DNA of 64,000 nt from Sepioteuthis lessoniana (GCA_963585895.1 OY757939.1:31410530-31474529), one strand, 5' to 3'; counted from the first letter of the stretch, positions 46,613 to 58,554 are shown. Notes: generated by a model from the sequence alone, not told the origin. Numbers and translations are program-made.

Positions 46613-46681
46613 AATATCTGGAACTGAGAAGTAGTCCTGTTTCTGAATTGCTCATTTCAAGATAGATACATATACATACAC

Positions 46682-46915
46682 AAGGTGTGTTAAAAAGCAT
46701 TGACATTAAATATGGATTTATCAAGATAGAAATGAATGAAGAAATTTTCTAAAACGGTCCCTTTGACATTAAAATAAGCTTTTTATGAGCTGAAGCTGTT
46801 CCATCATATTTCTTTTAAATGTCCCCAAATCTCACCATTGAGATAAGCTTTCCGTATAGAAAACAAGAAAAGTTGCATGCGAGTATGGAATCTCAATACT
46901 TCTTGATTACACCTT
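46682..46915. mobile_element. MITE-like element with ~24-bp inverted ends
   Basis: A 234-bp unit whose ends are imperfect inverted repeats: AAGGTGTGTTAAAAAGCATT at 46682 and, on the other strand from 46915, AAGGTGTAATCAAGAAGTAT. TA lies at the right edge only. No coding capacity. It fits a non-autonomous mariner-type element. Confidence 0.5.
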
Positions 46916-47129
46916 ATATGCACAACACACAGATGTAGAATAAAATTGCAATCCCTTGAAGGACAATGACAATTTTGACCTAATACAGTCAGTGAATAGG
47001 GCCTAAACACTTGATACATCCTTTACTTTAAAAGTTGTTCTATGTATAGATCTGTAATCAATTACTTTAAAGTCATAGTTTGGTATTAAATGAATTAAAA
47101 AAATTAAAAAGAAAGACCCTTCTGCATTT

Positions 47130-47130
<1 letters not shown>

Positions 47131-47155
<25 letters not shown>
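47131..47155. repeat. (GA)n microsatellite downstream of RPL36
   Basis: About 12 units, some 35 bp beyond the likely RPL36 polyadenylation site. Confidence 0.9.
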
Positions 47156-47163
<8 letters not shown>

Positions 47164-47191
47164 GCAACAAGATGTAGGCTGGAATTAACAT

Positions 47192-47197
47192 TTTATT
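47192..47197 (-). terminator. RPL36 polyadenylation signal
   Basis: AATAAA on the minus strand, 9 bp after the stop codon, giving a very short 3' untranslated region as is common for ribosomal protein genes. Confidence 0.85.
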
Positions 47198-47205
47198 TAT
47201 AAAAT

Positions 47206-50200
47206 TTACTTATGTGCAGCAGCAGCAGCAGCCGCCTGTTGAGCTTTTCTCATTTTCTGCAATGTGATTTGCATTTCTTCACGTTTAGCCTTGGCTCGCA
47301 GATGAGTTCCCAGCTGAAAAGATATTAAAACAATTCAAATTTTTAAACTCATCTGATTAACAAATCACTTCAATAACATCAATTCTGGCTAAATAAGGAA
47401 TTTCTAAAATGAAAATGACACGAATTTTCCCTTAGACAGGAAATCATAGGTTCTTTTAAATTCTCTATATTTAATGAACATGCAATTAGATTATGCAGAA
47501 ATTAAAAAAAAAATGTTATTGTGTAAAGTGCAGTTTATACAATAATAATAATAAAGGCATGAGCAGAATTTCTATGTCAACACACACTAAAAATATTAAA
47601 TGTAACTTTGGAGCAGGGTGTTAACAAAAAACAACATAGGTTTTAGCAAAATAATTTTCATAAAACTAAGACATTTAATCAAAAATTATATATACACACA
47701 CGTAACTGAATATTTATATTCAACTTTTTAAGTACTAGTTCACATACTATCAGGCATATACACAATTCTTAGAAAAGAAATTAAAGGTCTCTCTAGTTGC
47801 CTATTAAGCATATTACAGTTTAGCACTTAATTGCTTGAAACTACCACCCACAGAGACAAAACAGTGCCTTCATAAAAACAAATGCCACAGTTTTTCATAA
47901 TAGCCATCAATTAAAATGGCACATTCCTCTACAAATTTATTCCATATAAATAAGGTAGAGATTATTTATCTTTGTTAATCTGATAATTTTTAAAAAAGTT
48001 ATCTGTACAAAGAACACAAATCCATGTTGGTTACAATTTTACAGTATTTAACAAAATCTTTAAATACTCCACCACCTTTAGATAAATAGAGACAAGCATT
48101 GAAGTAGGGAGAGAGAGAGAAAAAAAAAGCACCACTTATATTCTAAATGCTCAGGGAAAAATTCATGTGTACATTTTTGCAAAATGCCAACCTCTAAGTG
48201 GGGAAAAAAAGTGTCTCACGGGCTGGAGGGATGGGGTACATAGAATCATTTAATACTTTGGTTAGGGACTGCCATTTTAAAAAGGTACACTGTCATTTAA
48301 GTCCTCTCTTCTAAAATGACACGAAACATATGCATGCCACACTTATTTTCCATGTCTCAATAGAGGTTAATGGACTGACAAATATTTACAAGCAAATAAG
48401 TTTAAGGTGGTAGTTATAAGTTTCTGAGAACCTGGGAACAACAGAATCATTAAATTCCAAACTTTCCTATTTTTTGAAAATGAAAGTACACTTGCAAAAA
48501 AGTCAAAAATGTTATTCTGGAAAAAAGTCTAACATTTTGTGTGAAAAAAAAAAAAAAACAACAAAAAAACTGAGAAATCATCAGTGTTTACTTACCCTCT
48601 TTTTGCAGAATTTCAAGGCTCTCTTATCCTTAGAGATCCTCAACAACTCCTGACACCGTTTCTCATATGGAGAAAATCCCACAACTTCACGTACAAGATC
48701 CCTCACAAATTTAAGATGTCTGGATGATCTCTGAAAGACGAGGGGAAAATACATTATAGTTTTAATCTGTTATCAAATTTAAAGAAAATATTCAAATAGA
48801 GAGAAAAAAAAAAGGCTTTGCTTGCTGCCAAATCAGCGGTAGAAAGGTTTCATAACCAAAACAAATTTTGCATTCCAAATACCCCCCACACACTTTAAAA
48901 TGGTCACCACTTCAGTTGTACCCACGCTCCATTTTTTTTATATTTTAAAATGTTTTAAAGAATAATTTGTCTTTAAAGTAGTAGGCATTTTAAAACAGAA
49001 AACTAACAATTGTCTGGATTTTAAGTATTGCATAAGAAATAAAACGAAAAATATCTGAGATGTAATATATTTGATTTATATTAGGATGGCTAATTTGGAA
49101 AAAAAAAAAAAAAAAAAGTTTATATAAAATAAATAAAAAGCTGGATTTGGTACTTTTATGTTATAGAAGAGAAAAAGAAAACTAAAATTCACTGAAGTAG
49201 GAAAAACGGGTCCTTGTTTAAAGTTTACATTTCTCTAGAAACAATTTCTCTCCAACCATGATACATATACAAAAACCCAAAATGGTACTTAATCATAAAT
49301 TATTTCTAGTCTAAGTGCATTCTTATATAGATAAGGAATAGTACCGTTTAGATTTTGTAGATTTTTTAAAACATTTTCACAGATTCTATACTTCTGGGTG
49401 GTGGTGTTTAATTTAGAGTTTGAAACGCAAATTTGAAGAAGAGATCAAAGAGACACTAAACAATTTAATGTTTATTAAAAACCAGATAAATGAATAGAAT
49501 TAAAATTACGGGGAAAAATTATCCAAGTTGTTTGCAGCTAGGCAAGCAACTAGTTTGGGTAGGGGGAAAAAGTTTAGTTTTCTCCTTTATTTTTGATGTT
49601 CACGTGGAAAAATAAAAATTGATAAAAATAGAAAATACAGCCCAAGAAAACTCCTAACTAAGGACATTAAAAAGAAGAGCATCCACCTTTTTTTTTTTTT
49701 TTTTAAAAAACCCTCCACCGGTTCAATAACCAATTTTATTGATTAACCTAATGTTTTAGCTAACGCTCGGAGAGTACATCAAAATCGACCACACCACACT
49801 TCAAAACTTTCAGATCTTTAGTACCACTTCACTATTAGTACTGAACTCCAAATTACGACAAAAGATATATGGGGATAAGTGAAAGAGTAAGATCCCACTT
49901 GTAAAAATTGGCGAGTAATCTTTATTACTTTTTAATTTTTATTGTATTTGACGAGCATGCCCCTACAACAAAGTTACTTGTACCACAATACGTCTTTTTC
50001 TTCAGCTATGGACATCAAGTTAATGTAATTTTTTAATTAATAAACTACGAAAAGTCAACTTAATACTAAGAAAATTTTCTTAAAAATAAAATAAAAAATG
50101 AAGAGGAAATGTCTAACACCAAGACGTTCTCAGATTTAATGAAAGAAATGTTAATTGTACTGCTTAGTCGTACGAAAATTAGGATTCTGACTCAATTCTT

Positions 50201-50862
50201 TTTTTTTTTTTTGCTGGCAAAAATTCCAAACATGCTTAAGACTAAATCACTAATAACTCTGACAGAAAAGTTTGTTTTTAAAAATTCTAATACACTTAAT
50301 TTATATTTTTCTAAGAAAATACAACGATTGTCGTCAAGAGTCAATTTAGGCAACGAAGCTGATAAACTGAATTAACGTGTTTAATTAACAATGGTTATAA
50401 TTTTAATAGATTAAATAAAATAGGGAAAAAGGCTTTTAAAAATATATCTAAACCTTTAAAACACTACGATAATCGTGGTAACTGATATACCATCTTAAAA
50501 CGAGAGGAAATAATTTTATTTCTTAACGTGAGGGCAAGGTTGCTTCAAGCACGTTTTTCATTTTTAATTTAAACATTAGCTATAGGGGAAATAAATTTTA
50601 ACCACTTATTTTTAAAAAGTAGGTAGATACACGTCTAAATTAACCGCTTGACAACTTAAATAAGCAGATTTTAACTCGTATATTCAAAAACCCAAGATAT
50701 ATAACGATCGGACATCTACTATGCATACGTCCATCAAAGAAAATTATGAGAAGTTTATCAACTCACGTTCTTTCGTCTGGAAGGTTTCAATTTACGGCCA
50801 GGTAACGTAGTAACCTTGTGGCCTTTGTTGAGACCGATTGCCAAATCGTAACGGAGTGGCAT
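47206..50862 (-). CDS. RPL36: 60S ribosomal protein L36 (eL36), three coding exons
   Basis: Structural protein of the large cytosolic ribosomal subunit. The 112-residue product is assembled from exons 50862-50767, 48730-48596 and 47313-47206. All introns are GT-AG and in phase 0. Residues 1-32 read [18 protein letters not shown] then [14 protein letters not shown]; 33-77 include [20 protein letters not shown] and [14 protein letters not shown]; 78-112 read [26 protein letters not shown], seven alanines, HK and stop TAA. Animal eL36 is about 105 residues, with the same order of conserved blocks ([14 protein letters not shown], FVRDxxREVxGFxPYE, SKDKRALKF, GTHxRAKxKREE). The alanine run near the C-terminus is longer than the human one. 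The start is fixed by the first ATG after the intron acceptor CAG. It is the only intact host gene I can support here and appears functional. Confidence 0.97.
47314..48595 (-). other. RPL36 intron 3
   Basis: GT-AG intron of 1.28 kb, AT-rich, without recognisable transposons. No convincing box C/D or H/ACA snoRNA was seen on the sense strand. Confidence 0.85.
48731..50766 (-). other. RPL36 intron 2
   Basis: GT-AG intron of 2.04 kb, AT-rich, several homopolymer runs, no recognisable transposons. An 88-codon plus-strand open frame at 50109-50375 has no support as a gene. Confidence 0.85.
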
Positions 50863-50863
50863 T

Positions 50864-51116
50864 CTGAAAAAAAATATGTATATAAATAAAATGTATATTT
50901 AACTGATAAAAGAGTACCGACACGTGTAGTAAGAATCACACGGTGGATACAAGGATTTCTATTAAAATGAGAAATATGATCGGGCTTACAATGTTAAAAA
51001 TATAACACAGATAAAATAAATGAATATACCAACAATATATAAAAGGTTGATGAAAATTTCAAACTCAAAATAGAATGATTACCATAGATTTAAACAGAGA
51101 GCAAATTAAATCATAC
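50864..51116 (-). other. RPL36 intron 1 (in the 5' untranslated region)
   Basis: Acceptor TTTCAG one base before the ATG and donor GTATGA after the non-coding exon. Confidence 0.85.
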
Positions 51117-51151
51117 CTTTCGAGTCGGTTAAAATGGCGGAAAGGAAGAGG
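51117..51151 (-). promoter_or_regulatory. RPL36 non-coding exon 1 with TOP start and YY1-like site
   Basis: On the minus strand the sequence CCTCTTCCTTTCC (51151-51139) is a terminal oligopyrimidine tract, the start signature of ribosomal protein mRNAs that places translation under growth control. It is followed by GCCATTTT, which on the plus strand is AAAATGGCGG (51131-51140), a YY1-type core promoter motif. The exon ends CTCGAAAG at the donor GTATGA. The transcription start is inferred to be within a base or two of 51150. Confidence 0.8.
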
Positions 51152-51467
51152 ATTGTGGGTAACGTCGGTGCTGCCCCCAAACCACTAGATAGGGAATAAG
51201 GATTATCCCCCTTGAAAAATTGGCTGTTTGGATTAGTTTAATTTCTGAGAAACAATCTGTAAAATATTAAAATATATAAATAAATATAAAATAAAGAATT
51301 GTTTTTTCATTAAATATATTCCCAAAATTAATGCGAACTTCGGCAGTTTTATTTGCTTTTATTATTAATAAAAAGATTCGGATCTAATTTGTATCCTCAT
51401 AATATTCTCCTAATCATCTTGTTGATTAAGGTATAATGCATAATACCGTCGTTAGTGCAGAAAATGG

Positions 51468-51468
<1 letters not shown>
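51152..51468. other. RPL36 upstream region
   Basis: The first ~40 bp are less AT-rich; no TATA box is evident at the usual distance. Further upstream is plain AT-rich sequence. Confidence 0.6.

Positions 51469-51469
<1 letters not shown>

Positions 51470-51556
<87 letters not shown>
51470..51556. repeat. Compound (TA)n(GA)n microsatellite
   Basis: About 28 TA units joined directly to about 15 GA units. Confidence 0.97.
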
Positions 51557-51558
<2 letters not shown>

Positions 51559-51779
51559 AATTATAGCTTGTGGGAGAGGCACAGAGGGGTAAAAGGGAAA
51601 TGAGAGTGGGAGCTATTTCCACCAGTTATAATGCTTATCTGCAATACAGCTGATAGACTACTATTTTTTTAAAAATCAAAAGGAAAACGCATATGATTGT
51701 AAATTGGTTTTGTGTCATAGCTAATCACTTGTCGATATACAAGCCTGCTTTGATGTATTTAATCAACATCTCACCATGT

Positions 51780-51963
51780 TGAAATATTGTACAAATCCAT
51801 TTTAATGTAAGGGGCCAAGCATGAGCTGAAGCTCAAATGCACAGCTGGTTCCAAAAATTCCTTGGGCTCTATTGGCTTTCCCCTAAAAAGGGGCACCTCA
51901 GGTGTCAGGCGATAAACCTGACCCTACCAAAGCAGGTGAAAGCCTGGGGGTACAGCCCCTTGA
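51780..51963 (+). repeat. Unnamed repeat with a run of small hairpins
   Basis: Begins near AAGGGGCCAAGCATGAGCTG. Between 51880 and 51959 lie CCCC/GGGG (51880-51893), GTCAGG/CCTGAC (51904-51922), CAGG/CCTG (51933-51946) and GGGG/CCCC (51947-51959), one after another. It is joined directly to a SINE-B body and may be an alternative head of that family. Confidence 0.5.
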
Positions 51964-52205
51964 GGCTAAATCCTGGACAAAACTGTTTGCATTTCACTTT
52001 GTGGTAATATCCTTGGGAATGACATGAATCCTGCAATTCTTCCTCACACTATAGATAAATAGTAGAACAGACTAGATTCTTTAGTCCTGGTATGGCAACT
52101 AATCTAGAATGAAAATTCTGAATTTAAACTAGTTTATATTCAGAATTTTTCTACTCCATTTAAAAATAAATCCTGCCCATGGAAGAGGGGTTAGGTAAAT
52201 ACATA
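51964..52205 (+). repeat. SINE-B copy
   Basis: Starts at AAATCCTGGACAAAACTG and ends GGAAGAGGGGTTAGGTAAAT. An extra inverted piece AATTCTGAAT/ATTCAGAATT sits near 52115-52148. Confidence 0.65.
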
Positions 52206-52330
52206 CACCAAAAGCTGTGTTCTTTATCCATATTTTATCATAAATATATTTTTCTTCATTGAAGGGTAAGAAACTATATTTTAAAATTTGATATTATACC
52301 ATTATTTTTAATTAATTTATTAATATAGAC

Positions 52331-52580
52331 TGGCTCATAGGCCTAGTGGGTAGAGTGTTCGTCAATGGTCCAGGAGACCTTTATTCAATCCCAGGTCGTG
52401 TCATACCAAAGACTTTAAAAATGGTACTTGCTTAACACTCAGCAATATAAGGTATGTGTCAAGGGTAAAGTGGAGCAATCCAGGGAAAGGAGTAGCGCCC
52501 TCGCCTCGGTGTAGTACCTATTGAAAAGGGAGCCTTCTGGTCACCCTCGGCTATGGTCACCAACTTTTACTATTTTTAAT
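52331..52580 (+). repeat. SINE-A copy (tRNA-derived)
   Basis: Head TAGTGGGTAGAGTGTTCG (A-box-like) and TTATTCAATCCC (B-box-like), then body blocks AATGGTACTTGCTTAACACT, GTAAAGTGGAGCAATCCAGG and CTCGGTGTAGTACCTATTG. Other copies are at 55671 and, reversed, 58216. This family shows the clearest tRNA-like promoter in the window. Confidence 0.75.
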
Positions 52581-53123
52581 TGAGGTTTTAAGGTTTATTT
52601 TGGGCTTAAAACATTAATTTTTATCTGCACTTTTTCCTGAAGGCCTGAAAGTCCTGCTTCCAAAATTTTTCACAGAGTGCAACAGCATATTCATGATCTT
52701 TTAAACCACTGTACCTTCTTCTTAAGTGAGGGCTAATGGAGTAGTCTGGTAACTGGCTATTGCCCAAGAGTCCAAAGCACTAAGAAGCCTAAGTGACAAA
52801 AGCATCATTGTTTAAATGTGAACTCATATACTTTTATTTACCCTGTTAAAATTTTATTCAGTTCCAGAGGTATTTATGGACTGCTTTGAGAAGCCCTGAT
52901 CTATACAATGAGTATAGTGCAACTTTTAGCTGGGCAAATAAGTACCAAAAAATGTGTTTTATCCAACTTTTAGTAACTCTTATCTACCATAGTCATACAA
53001 AGGAGAGTTTTTATGAATAGTACAATTGTGGTCAATTTATTGACATCATTGAGTTTTGGTAAGCCCTTCCTCACTTTTGTTGTATATTGAACTGCTGGAC
53101 AAACAACGAAGGACTCGTAGATA
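52581..53123. other. Unassigned AT-rich region
   Basis: No repeat family or gene recognised. It ends at the GATA duplication of the LTR-P copy. Confidence 0.5.
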
Positions 53124-53858
53124 TGTTATATACTCACATAATAAATATGCTTATATACACATGTACATGTTCATGCAGCATCATAACGACACAATAAATA
53201 ATCAAACAGACGCACAATGATAAAGTCGCAAGAATAAACGACGCACGCAAGGAAGACGCAGGAAAACTTCTTTATAAAATATTTTACCTCTCATCTTTAT
53301 TTGTAAGTTTCGAAAGGGTTGTTCCAAGTTTGTGTGTGAGAGAGAGCTGGAGACTGAACATTACTGAAATATTTTGACCCCGAAGTTATGGCCGTCAGCG
53401 TTGTGTCTTTCTCGTTCTCCATGGTTGCTCAACCGGAGCACTGGCTTTCCTTACTACATCTCGTCTACCACCTCAACTCTACTCGCCTGTCTCCACTGGC
53501 TCGTTGAACTCAACTCGTCAGCCTTATATTACCTTCAAACTCCCACGCGCTGATATGGACACGCCTCCACGACTACTTCCGATATCTGGGGACCGGGATG
53601 TGTCACTTCCGCTTTCTTTGGAATGGCCTGTGTGATCGTCATCGAGCGGAAATAACTGTCATCCAGTTCAGAGGCCACTCTCTTCCGGTGCGTCAGTCTA
53701 TGAGAGTATAATGGGATCTTTTTTACCTCGTCCCATTTCATCAGCCAATTTCCACCCACGCGATTTCCTCTCATAACTGCCACCAGAATGTGTCACCTCC
53801 TTCCGGTGCATTACCTTGAATGGCATTTTTGGCCGGGTCAACAGGTCAAAACATAACA
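53124..53858 (-). mobile_element. LTR-P family, solo-LTR-like copy with target duplication
   Basis: A 735-bp unit with ends TGTTATATACTC and AAAACATAACA, flanked by an exact 4-bp GATA (53120-53123, 53859-53862). On the minus strand it holds an AATAAAG polyadenylation-like site near 53300 and blocks shared with 11850-12420. TG...CA ends and a 4-bp duplication fit a Gypsy-type solo LTR. No coding capacity. Confidence 0.72.
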
Positions 53859-54019
53859 GATATATAAAAACATAATTTATATTTTTATTCTTTGACAGCA
53901 ACAATTGTGTGTAGTAGGAATACAGTTAGAGAGAGTTCGCACATATCTTTCTTCTGTGGTGGGGATCCTTTTTGTGAAGTAGTGTGATGGCCATAGAACA
54001 CACATAGGAAGCTGACAGG

Positions 54020-54110
54020 TCTGCTTGAGTGACCAGTGGGTCTCTCCCTTTGCTTGAGAGACCAGCGGATCTCCTCCTTCGCTTGAGAGACCAGCAGATC
54101 TCTGCCTTCA
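54020..54110 (+). repeat. ~33-bp tandem repeat, three units
   Basis: Units of the type TGCTTGAGAGACCAGCGGAT plus CTCTCCCTT. The surrounding sequence (53930-54180) is unassigned and may be an old LTR. Confidence 0.8.
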
Positions 54111-54439
54111 GTCCAAAATTACAGACCTTATATTGTCTTTTCAAGTCCCATGCTAACGTATGAACATCCACTTCACCGTATGTATTTTCTGTTTATGGTT
54201 GGTTATTGAAACTTACATACTTCTGTTTTTTTCTGGTAATTTGTTGATCTTATCTGCGAATGGAAATATCTATCATTCTATCTACAGGCAATAAATTATA
54301 TTTTTCTCTTTCCTGTGAAACCACTTTGTTGATGTTATCTTGCGACCACATTGAATCTGCTAAGTTCATCATCACCAGCTAAGCTAGTATATTACATTTT
54401 CATTTATTTGTATGCTATTTATGAGCAATTTAAAGTTCT

Positions 54440-54795
54440 AAGTTAGCCATAACTCCCAGGTCCATTCTATCTTGGAGTAGTAGTACCGCTTACTGCTCCA
54501 TCTATAGGTTAAATAGACATGTTTGCAAATTATTTATATAAGATAGGTATACTTGATATCATATTTGTATTAAATAGGAATACTCGATAGTATATTTGTA
54601 TTAGATAGGAATACTTGATGTTACATTTGTATTAGATTGGAATACTTGATATCATATAGCTGTGTGCAAAAACATAAGAAAATACTCAGAAAATATAAAT
54701 ATGAATGTACAATGTACACAATTACCTAACCTCTTACCATAAAATAACCCCATGTAGATTGATATGGCATTAAAATCAATCAATCAATCAATTGA
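54440..54795 (+). repeat. Rep-350 copy with AATC tail
   Basis: From CATAACTCCCAGGTCCATTC to GATTGATATGGCATTAAA followed by an (AATC)n tail. Between them a ~43-bp unit (TTAGATAGGAATACTTGATA type) is repeated three or four times (54535-54660). Confidence 0.75.
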
Positions 54796-54834
54796 TCAGT
54801 GACATGCAAATTTGTGAGATTGAATATTTAGTGA

Positions 54835-54945
54835 GCTCAGCTATTAAATAGACAATTAGTAAGTTTGATTCTTACTGGGTGCTCCATACTTATGGCCTTG
54901 CGCCAAAAACTAAGTTAAGCTTAGTAAATGACTAATTATTTACTT
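54835..54945 (+). repeat. SINE-C copy
   Basis: GGTGCTCCATACTTATGGCC followed by TTGCGCCAAAAACTAAGTTA marks the family end. Confidence 0.6.
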
Positions 54946-55204
54946 CAACTTTATCAGTGCTGCTATCTATAGGAATAGCCATTAAAGAGAAGATGAATGT
55001 AAAATGAATGCAAAATTGACCCTACTCCATAATCTTTGAGCAACATGTCCAAGTTTTTCTTAATTTCCAAGATGGGTGAGAAGATAGCTTCAAGGGTCAG
55101 CAGCATTGAAAGAGGTGAAGTGGAGGGGACTTCATAAAATCAATGGTAAAAAAAATGAGACCACAGATGTATCATAGTGCCAAATTCCACTCTCAATAAA
55201 TAAA
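54946..55204. other. Unassigned spacer
   Basis: Nothing recognised. Confidence 0.5.
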
Positions 55205-55670
55205 ACCCTGTTAGCAGGGCTTAGAATACACTGACTGTATCTCCTTCACAGTGGTAAAACACCCACCATAAAAAAATGGGGTGTACTGGGTATGACATCA
55301 AACTGCATCTGATGGTGAGTTTCCATTTCTGGAGCTCTGGAAAATGTGAAGTATCCCTTCATTGCCATTACTCCCAGATCCACTCTGATTCAGAGTGGTA
55401 GTATCCGTTATAGTCCCATCTATCAGTCAAATACATTTGTTTAAAAATAATTCATATTCAATAAGAATTCTTAATGCTAATAATTGTAAATCATTTGTAT
55501 GAAGAACAGTTACTTGAAGCTATTATTATTTACTATGTATTATTATTTGTAACTTGAAACCACATAGCTGTGTGCAAACAAATATTAAATAGAAATAATT
55601 ACTTGAAATCATATAATCTTTAATAATGTTTAGGAATACTTGAAACCATACAATTGTATGCAAATTAATT
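55205..55670 (+). repeat. Rep-350 copy interrupted by SINE-A
   Basis: 5' part with AGAATACACTGACTGTATCT, middle with GCATCTGATGGTGAGT and a tail region of several GAAACCATAT-type units. A SINE-A copy inserts at 55671 and similar tail sequence resumes near 55915. Confidence 0.7.
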
Positions 55671-55910
55671 GGGCCATTGGGTAGAGTGTTTGCCAATGGT
55701 CTGGGAGACCGGGGTTCAACCCTAGGTTGAGTCATATCAAAGACTCAAAAAATGGTACATGATGCCGCCTTGCTTAACACTCAGCATTATAAGGGTAAAG
55801 TGGAGCAATCCAAGGAATGGAGCAGCATCCTCCCCTATATCTCGGTGTAGTAGCTATTGAAAAAGGTGCCTTTGTGTCACCCTCGACTAAGGTCGCCAAC
55901 TTTACTTATT
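55671..55910 (+). repeat. SINE-A copy
   Basis: B-box GGGGTTCAACCCTAGG (about 55712-55727) is well kept; the body runs to GTCACCCTCGACTAAGGTCG. Confidence 0.78.
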
Positions 55911-56009
55911 TGTTTTAGATAAGAATACTTGATGTCATGTAACTGTAAATTATTTATATTAAGAATAGTTGCTTGAAGCTATAATTAATTACTAAGGGTT
56001 ATTATTAAG

Positions 56010-56465
56010 TAGTTTGGTTTATCTTTTTAATGTCATGTCAATTGCTTATGGGTTATTCAATACTGAAATTTGATGATTCATTTGTTAACATTTGACAGTA
56101 ATCATAAAATTTTTAATATTTAAAAAAAAAATTAAACAATTCAAAATTTGTCTGTAATAATTTGATTGTTCATTGTTTTGTGATTTTAAGTATTCCTATC
56201 TAATTCAAATAATTTATACACAACTAGATACTCTCAAGTAACTATAGCTATTCAATAATAATCATTTGGCTGCACACACTTATATGGTTTCACATATTCA
56301 TATCCAATACAAATGATTTTCAAACAAATCTATTTGACTCATAAATGGGGCCCTGACAGTTACTATCCCTCTGGGTCAGAGTGAACCTGGGAGTAGTTAT
56401 AATGGACGGGTACTCAACATTCCCAAATCTCTCGAACTGGAACCTCAACATCAGATGTTGTTTTG
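56010..56465 (-). repeat. Rep-350 copy
   Basis: Reverse, from GTTTATCTTTTTAATGTCAT to the GAACCTGGGAGTAG and GGAACCTCAACATCAGATG blocks. Confidence 0.65.
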
Positions 56466-56499
56466 TGTTTGACACAAAACAGGATTATTATTAGTTATT

Positions 56500-57150
56500 T
56501 GAAACCATATAACTGTGTGCAAACAAATGACTATCATTAAATTAGAATAATTACTTGAAACTATATAATTATTAGTATTAGATAGGAATACTTGAAACCA
56601 TAAAACTGTATGCAAATTATTTTTATTACATAGGAATTCTTGATATCATATTACTGTGTGCACCCCCCCAACACAAATGTAAATATAAATCAATGAATCT
56701 AAATAAATGAAATACCGGAAAAAAAAAAAAAAAGAAATAAGATAAATAAGAACGGAACATGCAATATCCTGTCTGCAGGTCGTAGATTATGTTGACTGTA
56801 TCCCTTGTAGGCTGTTGGTCCCCACCCCCAGGGTATCCTGAGTATGACACTAACTTGATGGTAAGACTCGAGTTGTAGAGATTTGGGGAATGTAGAGTTT
56901 CCTTTCATTGCCATTACTCCCAGGTCCGGTCTGACACAGAGTCGTAGTACTTGTTTGGGTCCTATCTATGAGTCAAATATATTAGCTTGAAAATTATTTG
57001 TAGTAAATAGGAATACTTGATATCGTATAACCGTCTGCCAAAAATTTTATGGAACTACACAAAAATGTAATTATAAATGTACAATGTACACATTTCCTTA
57101 TCCTATAGGAATAAAAAAAACCCTGATGGATTGGCATTCTGTTAGAATCA
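56500..57150 (+). repeat. Rep-350 copy with AATC tail
   Basis: Forward tail units at 56500-56660, a forward body from TGCAGGTCGTAGATTATG to GGAATGTAGAGTTTCCTTTC, and an end GATTGGCATTCTGTTAGAATC plus AATC units. Confidence 0.68.
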
Positions 57151-58095
57151 ATCAATTCATCAGTAACATGAAAATGTATTCGAAATGTAACAAGAACGGT
57201 TGTTTTTACTAACTCGCAATCAGTTGAGTGCACATGCAATAAATAGGTTGAGAAATGTTTACGGAAGTGTCAACTAGACATGTTTATTCGTCTTTTCTTA
57301 AAAAAAGCCTAGTTTGAAAGCAATGTAGTTAACCTTTAAAATTTAAGCATTTTTCAAATTTCTAAAGATTTGTTACCTCATTTATCATACGCTACGTTCT
57401 GTACTTTTTATCGTAGCTCTTTTATCAACAAAAATCAAATTAGAGTGAAAACTGTTTTTCAACACAAGAGAGTTCGAAGATTTTAACCCCCAACTTGTTT
57501 TATGGACACAATGTAATGTTTATATTGATAAATCAATTTTAAATATTCAACATGGATCGGAAGCATACTTTTTTAAACGATAAATTGAGATATGCGTAAG
57601 TTGAATTTTTTAAATAATTATAATATTTTTTTTATTCATCCCGTTAATTCGAAGCCTGGGTTTAACTATAGAGTATTCGTTCTTTTTTTGCATTTTTTTC
57701 TTTTGTTGATTTATAGGTGGCTTTTTCAATTATTTTTTGTATAGAAAATAGCTGAATAGTCCAAATAAAATTACTAAAATCTATTCAAGATGACGATTAT
57801 TTTGGTATGACACAGTGTTGTTAATGAGATGACATTTTGTGTTTGTTTACGGGTTTTTTTCAAACTTTCCATTGTTGACGCGGGAAAATAAACGTAATTT
57901 TCAAGATTTTTCAAAACAAGATGTCTCGGAAGAAATGAATTGAAATAATCAATTTTAATTTAAAGAATAACAAATATCTACACTACATGTAATGTAAATA
58001 AATTTCATGTACACACAGTTGTATAACAATCGTTAATTTTTAAACTACAAAATACTCAAGTGGAGACAGGTCTTTACTTTCATATATATATATAC
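57151..58095. other. AT-rich region, nothing recognised
   Basis: Nearly 1 kb without any repeat family I can place and without coding signal. Confidence 0.55.
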
Positions 58096-58123
58096 ACATA
58101 CACATTTGTGTTGTGTTTGTTAT

Positions 58124-58128
<5 letters not shown>

Positions 58129-58216
<88 letters not shown>
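58129..58216. repeat. (TA)n microsatellite with TG interruptions
   Basis: TA tract broken by a few ATGTATATGT units. Confidence 0.95.
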
Positions 58217-58219
<3 letters not shown>

Positions 58220-58455
58220 TTGGCTGACCGTAATTGAGGCTGACCCGAAGGCATCCTTTTCAATAGCTACTACACTGAGAATAGGGGAGGGCGCTACTCC
58301 TTTCCCTGGATTGTTCCACTTACTCTTGATCCGTACCTTATAACGCTGAGTGTTAAGCAAGGAGGCATCAAGCACTATTTTTTTTTGTCTCTAGTATGAC
58401 TCAACTTGGAATTTAACCCTGGTCTTCTCGATCATTGGCGAACACTCCACCACTA
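58217..58455 (-). repeat. SINE-A copy
   Basis: Reverse copy; the (TA)n tract lies at its 3' end. The B-box-like segment is GGTTAAATTCC on the minus strand near 58400-58410. Confidence 0.7.
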
Positions 58456-58554
58456 TATATATTAGATATATCTTATATTTTGTTATACATATGTATATCA
58501 TATCATACATATTGTTATATATATCTATATCATATATACCATATGTATTCTTAA

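Noticed and set aside
47314-50766. snoRNA genes in the RPL36 introns
   Set aside because: No paired C and D boxes at suitable spacing were found by eye; a dedicated scan was not possible.
52331-55910. tRNA genes at the A/B-box motifs of SINE-A copies
   Set aside because: The sequences do not fold into a full cloverleaf and are joined to a repeated non-tRNA body, so they are SINE heads.
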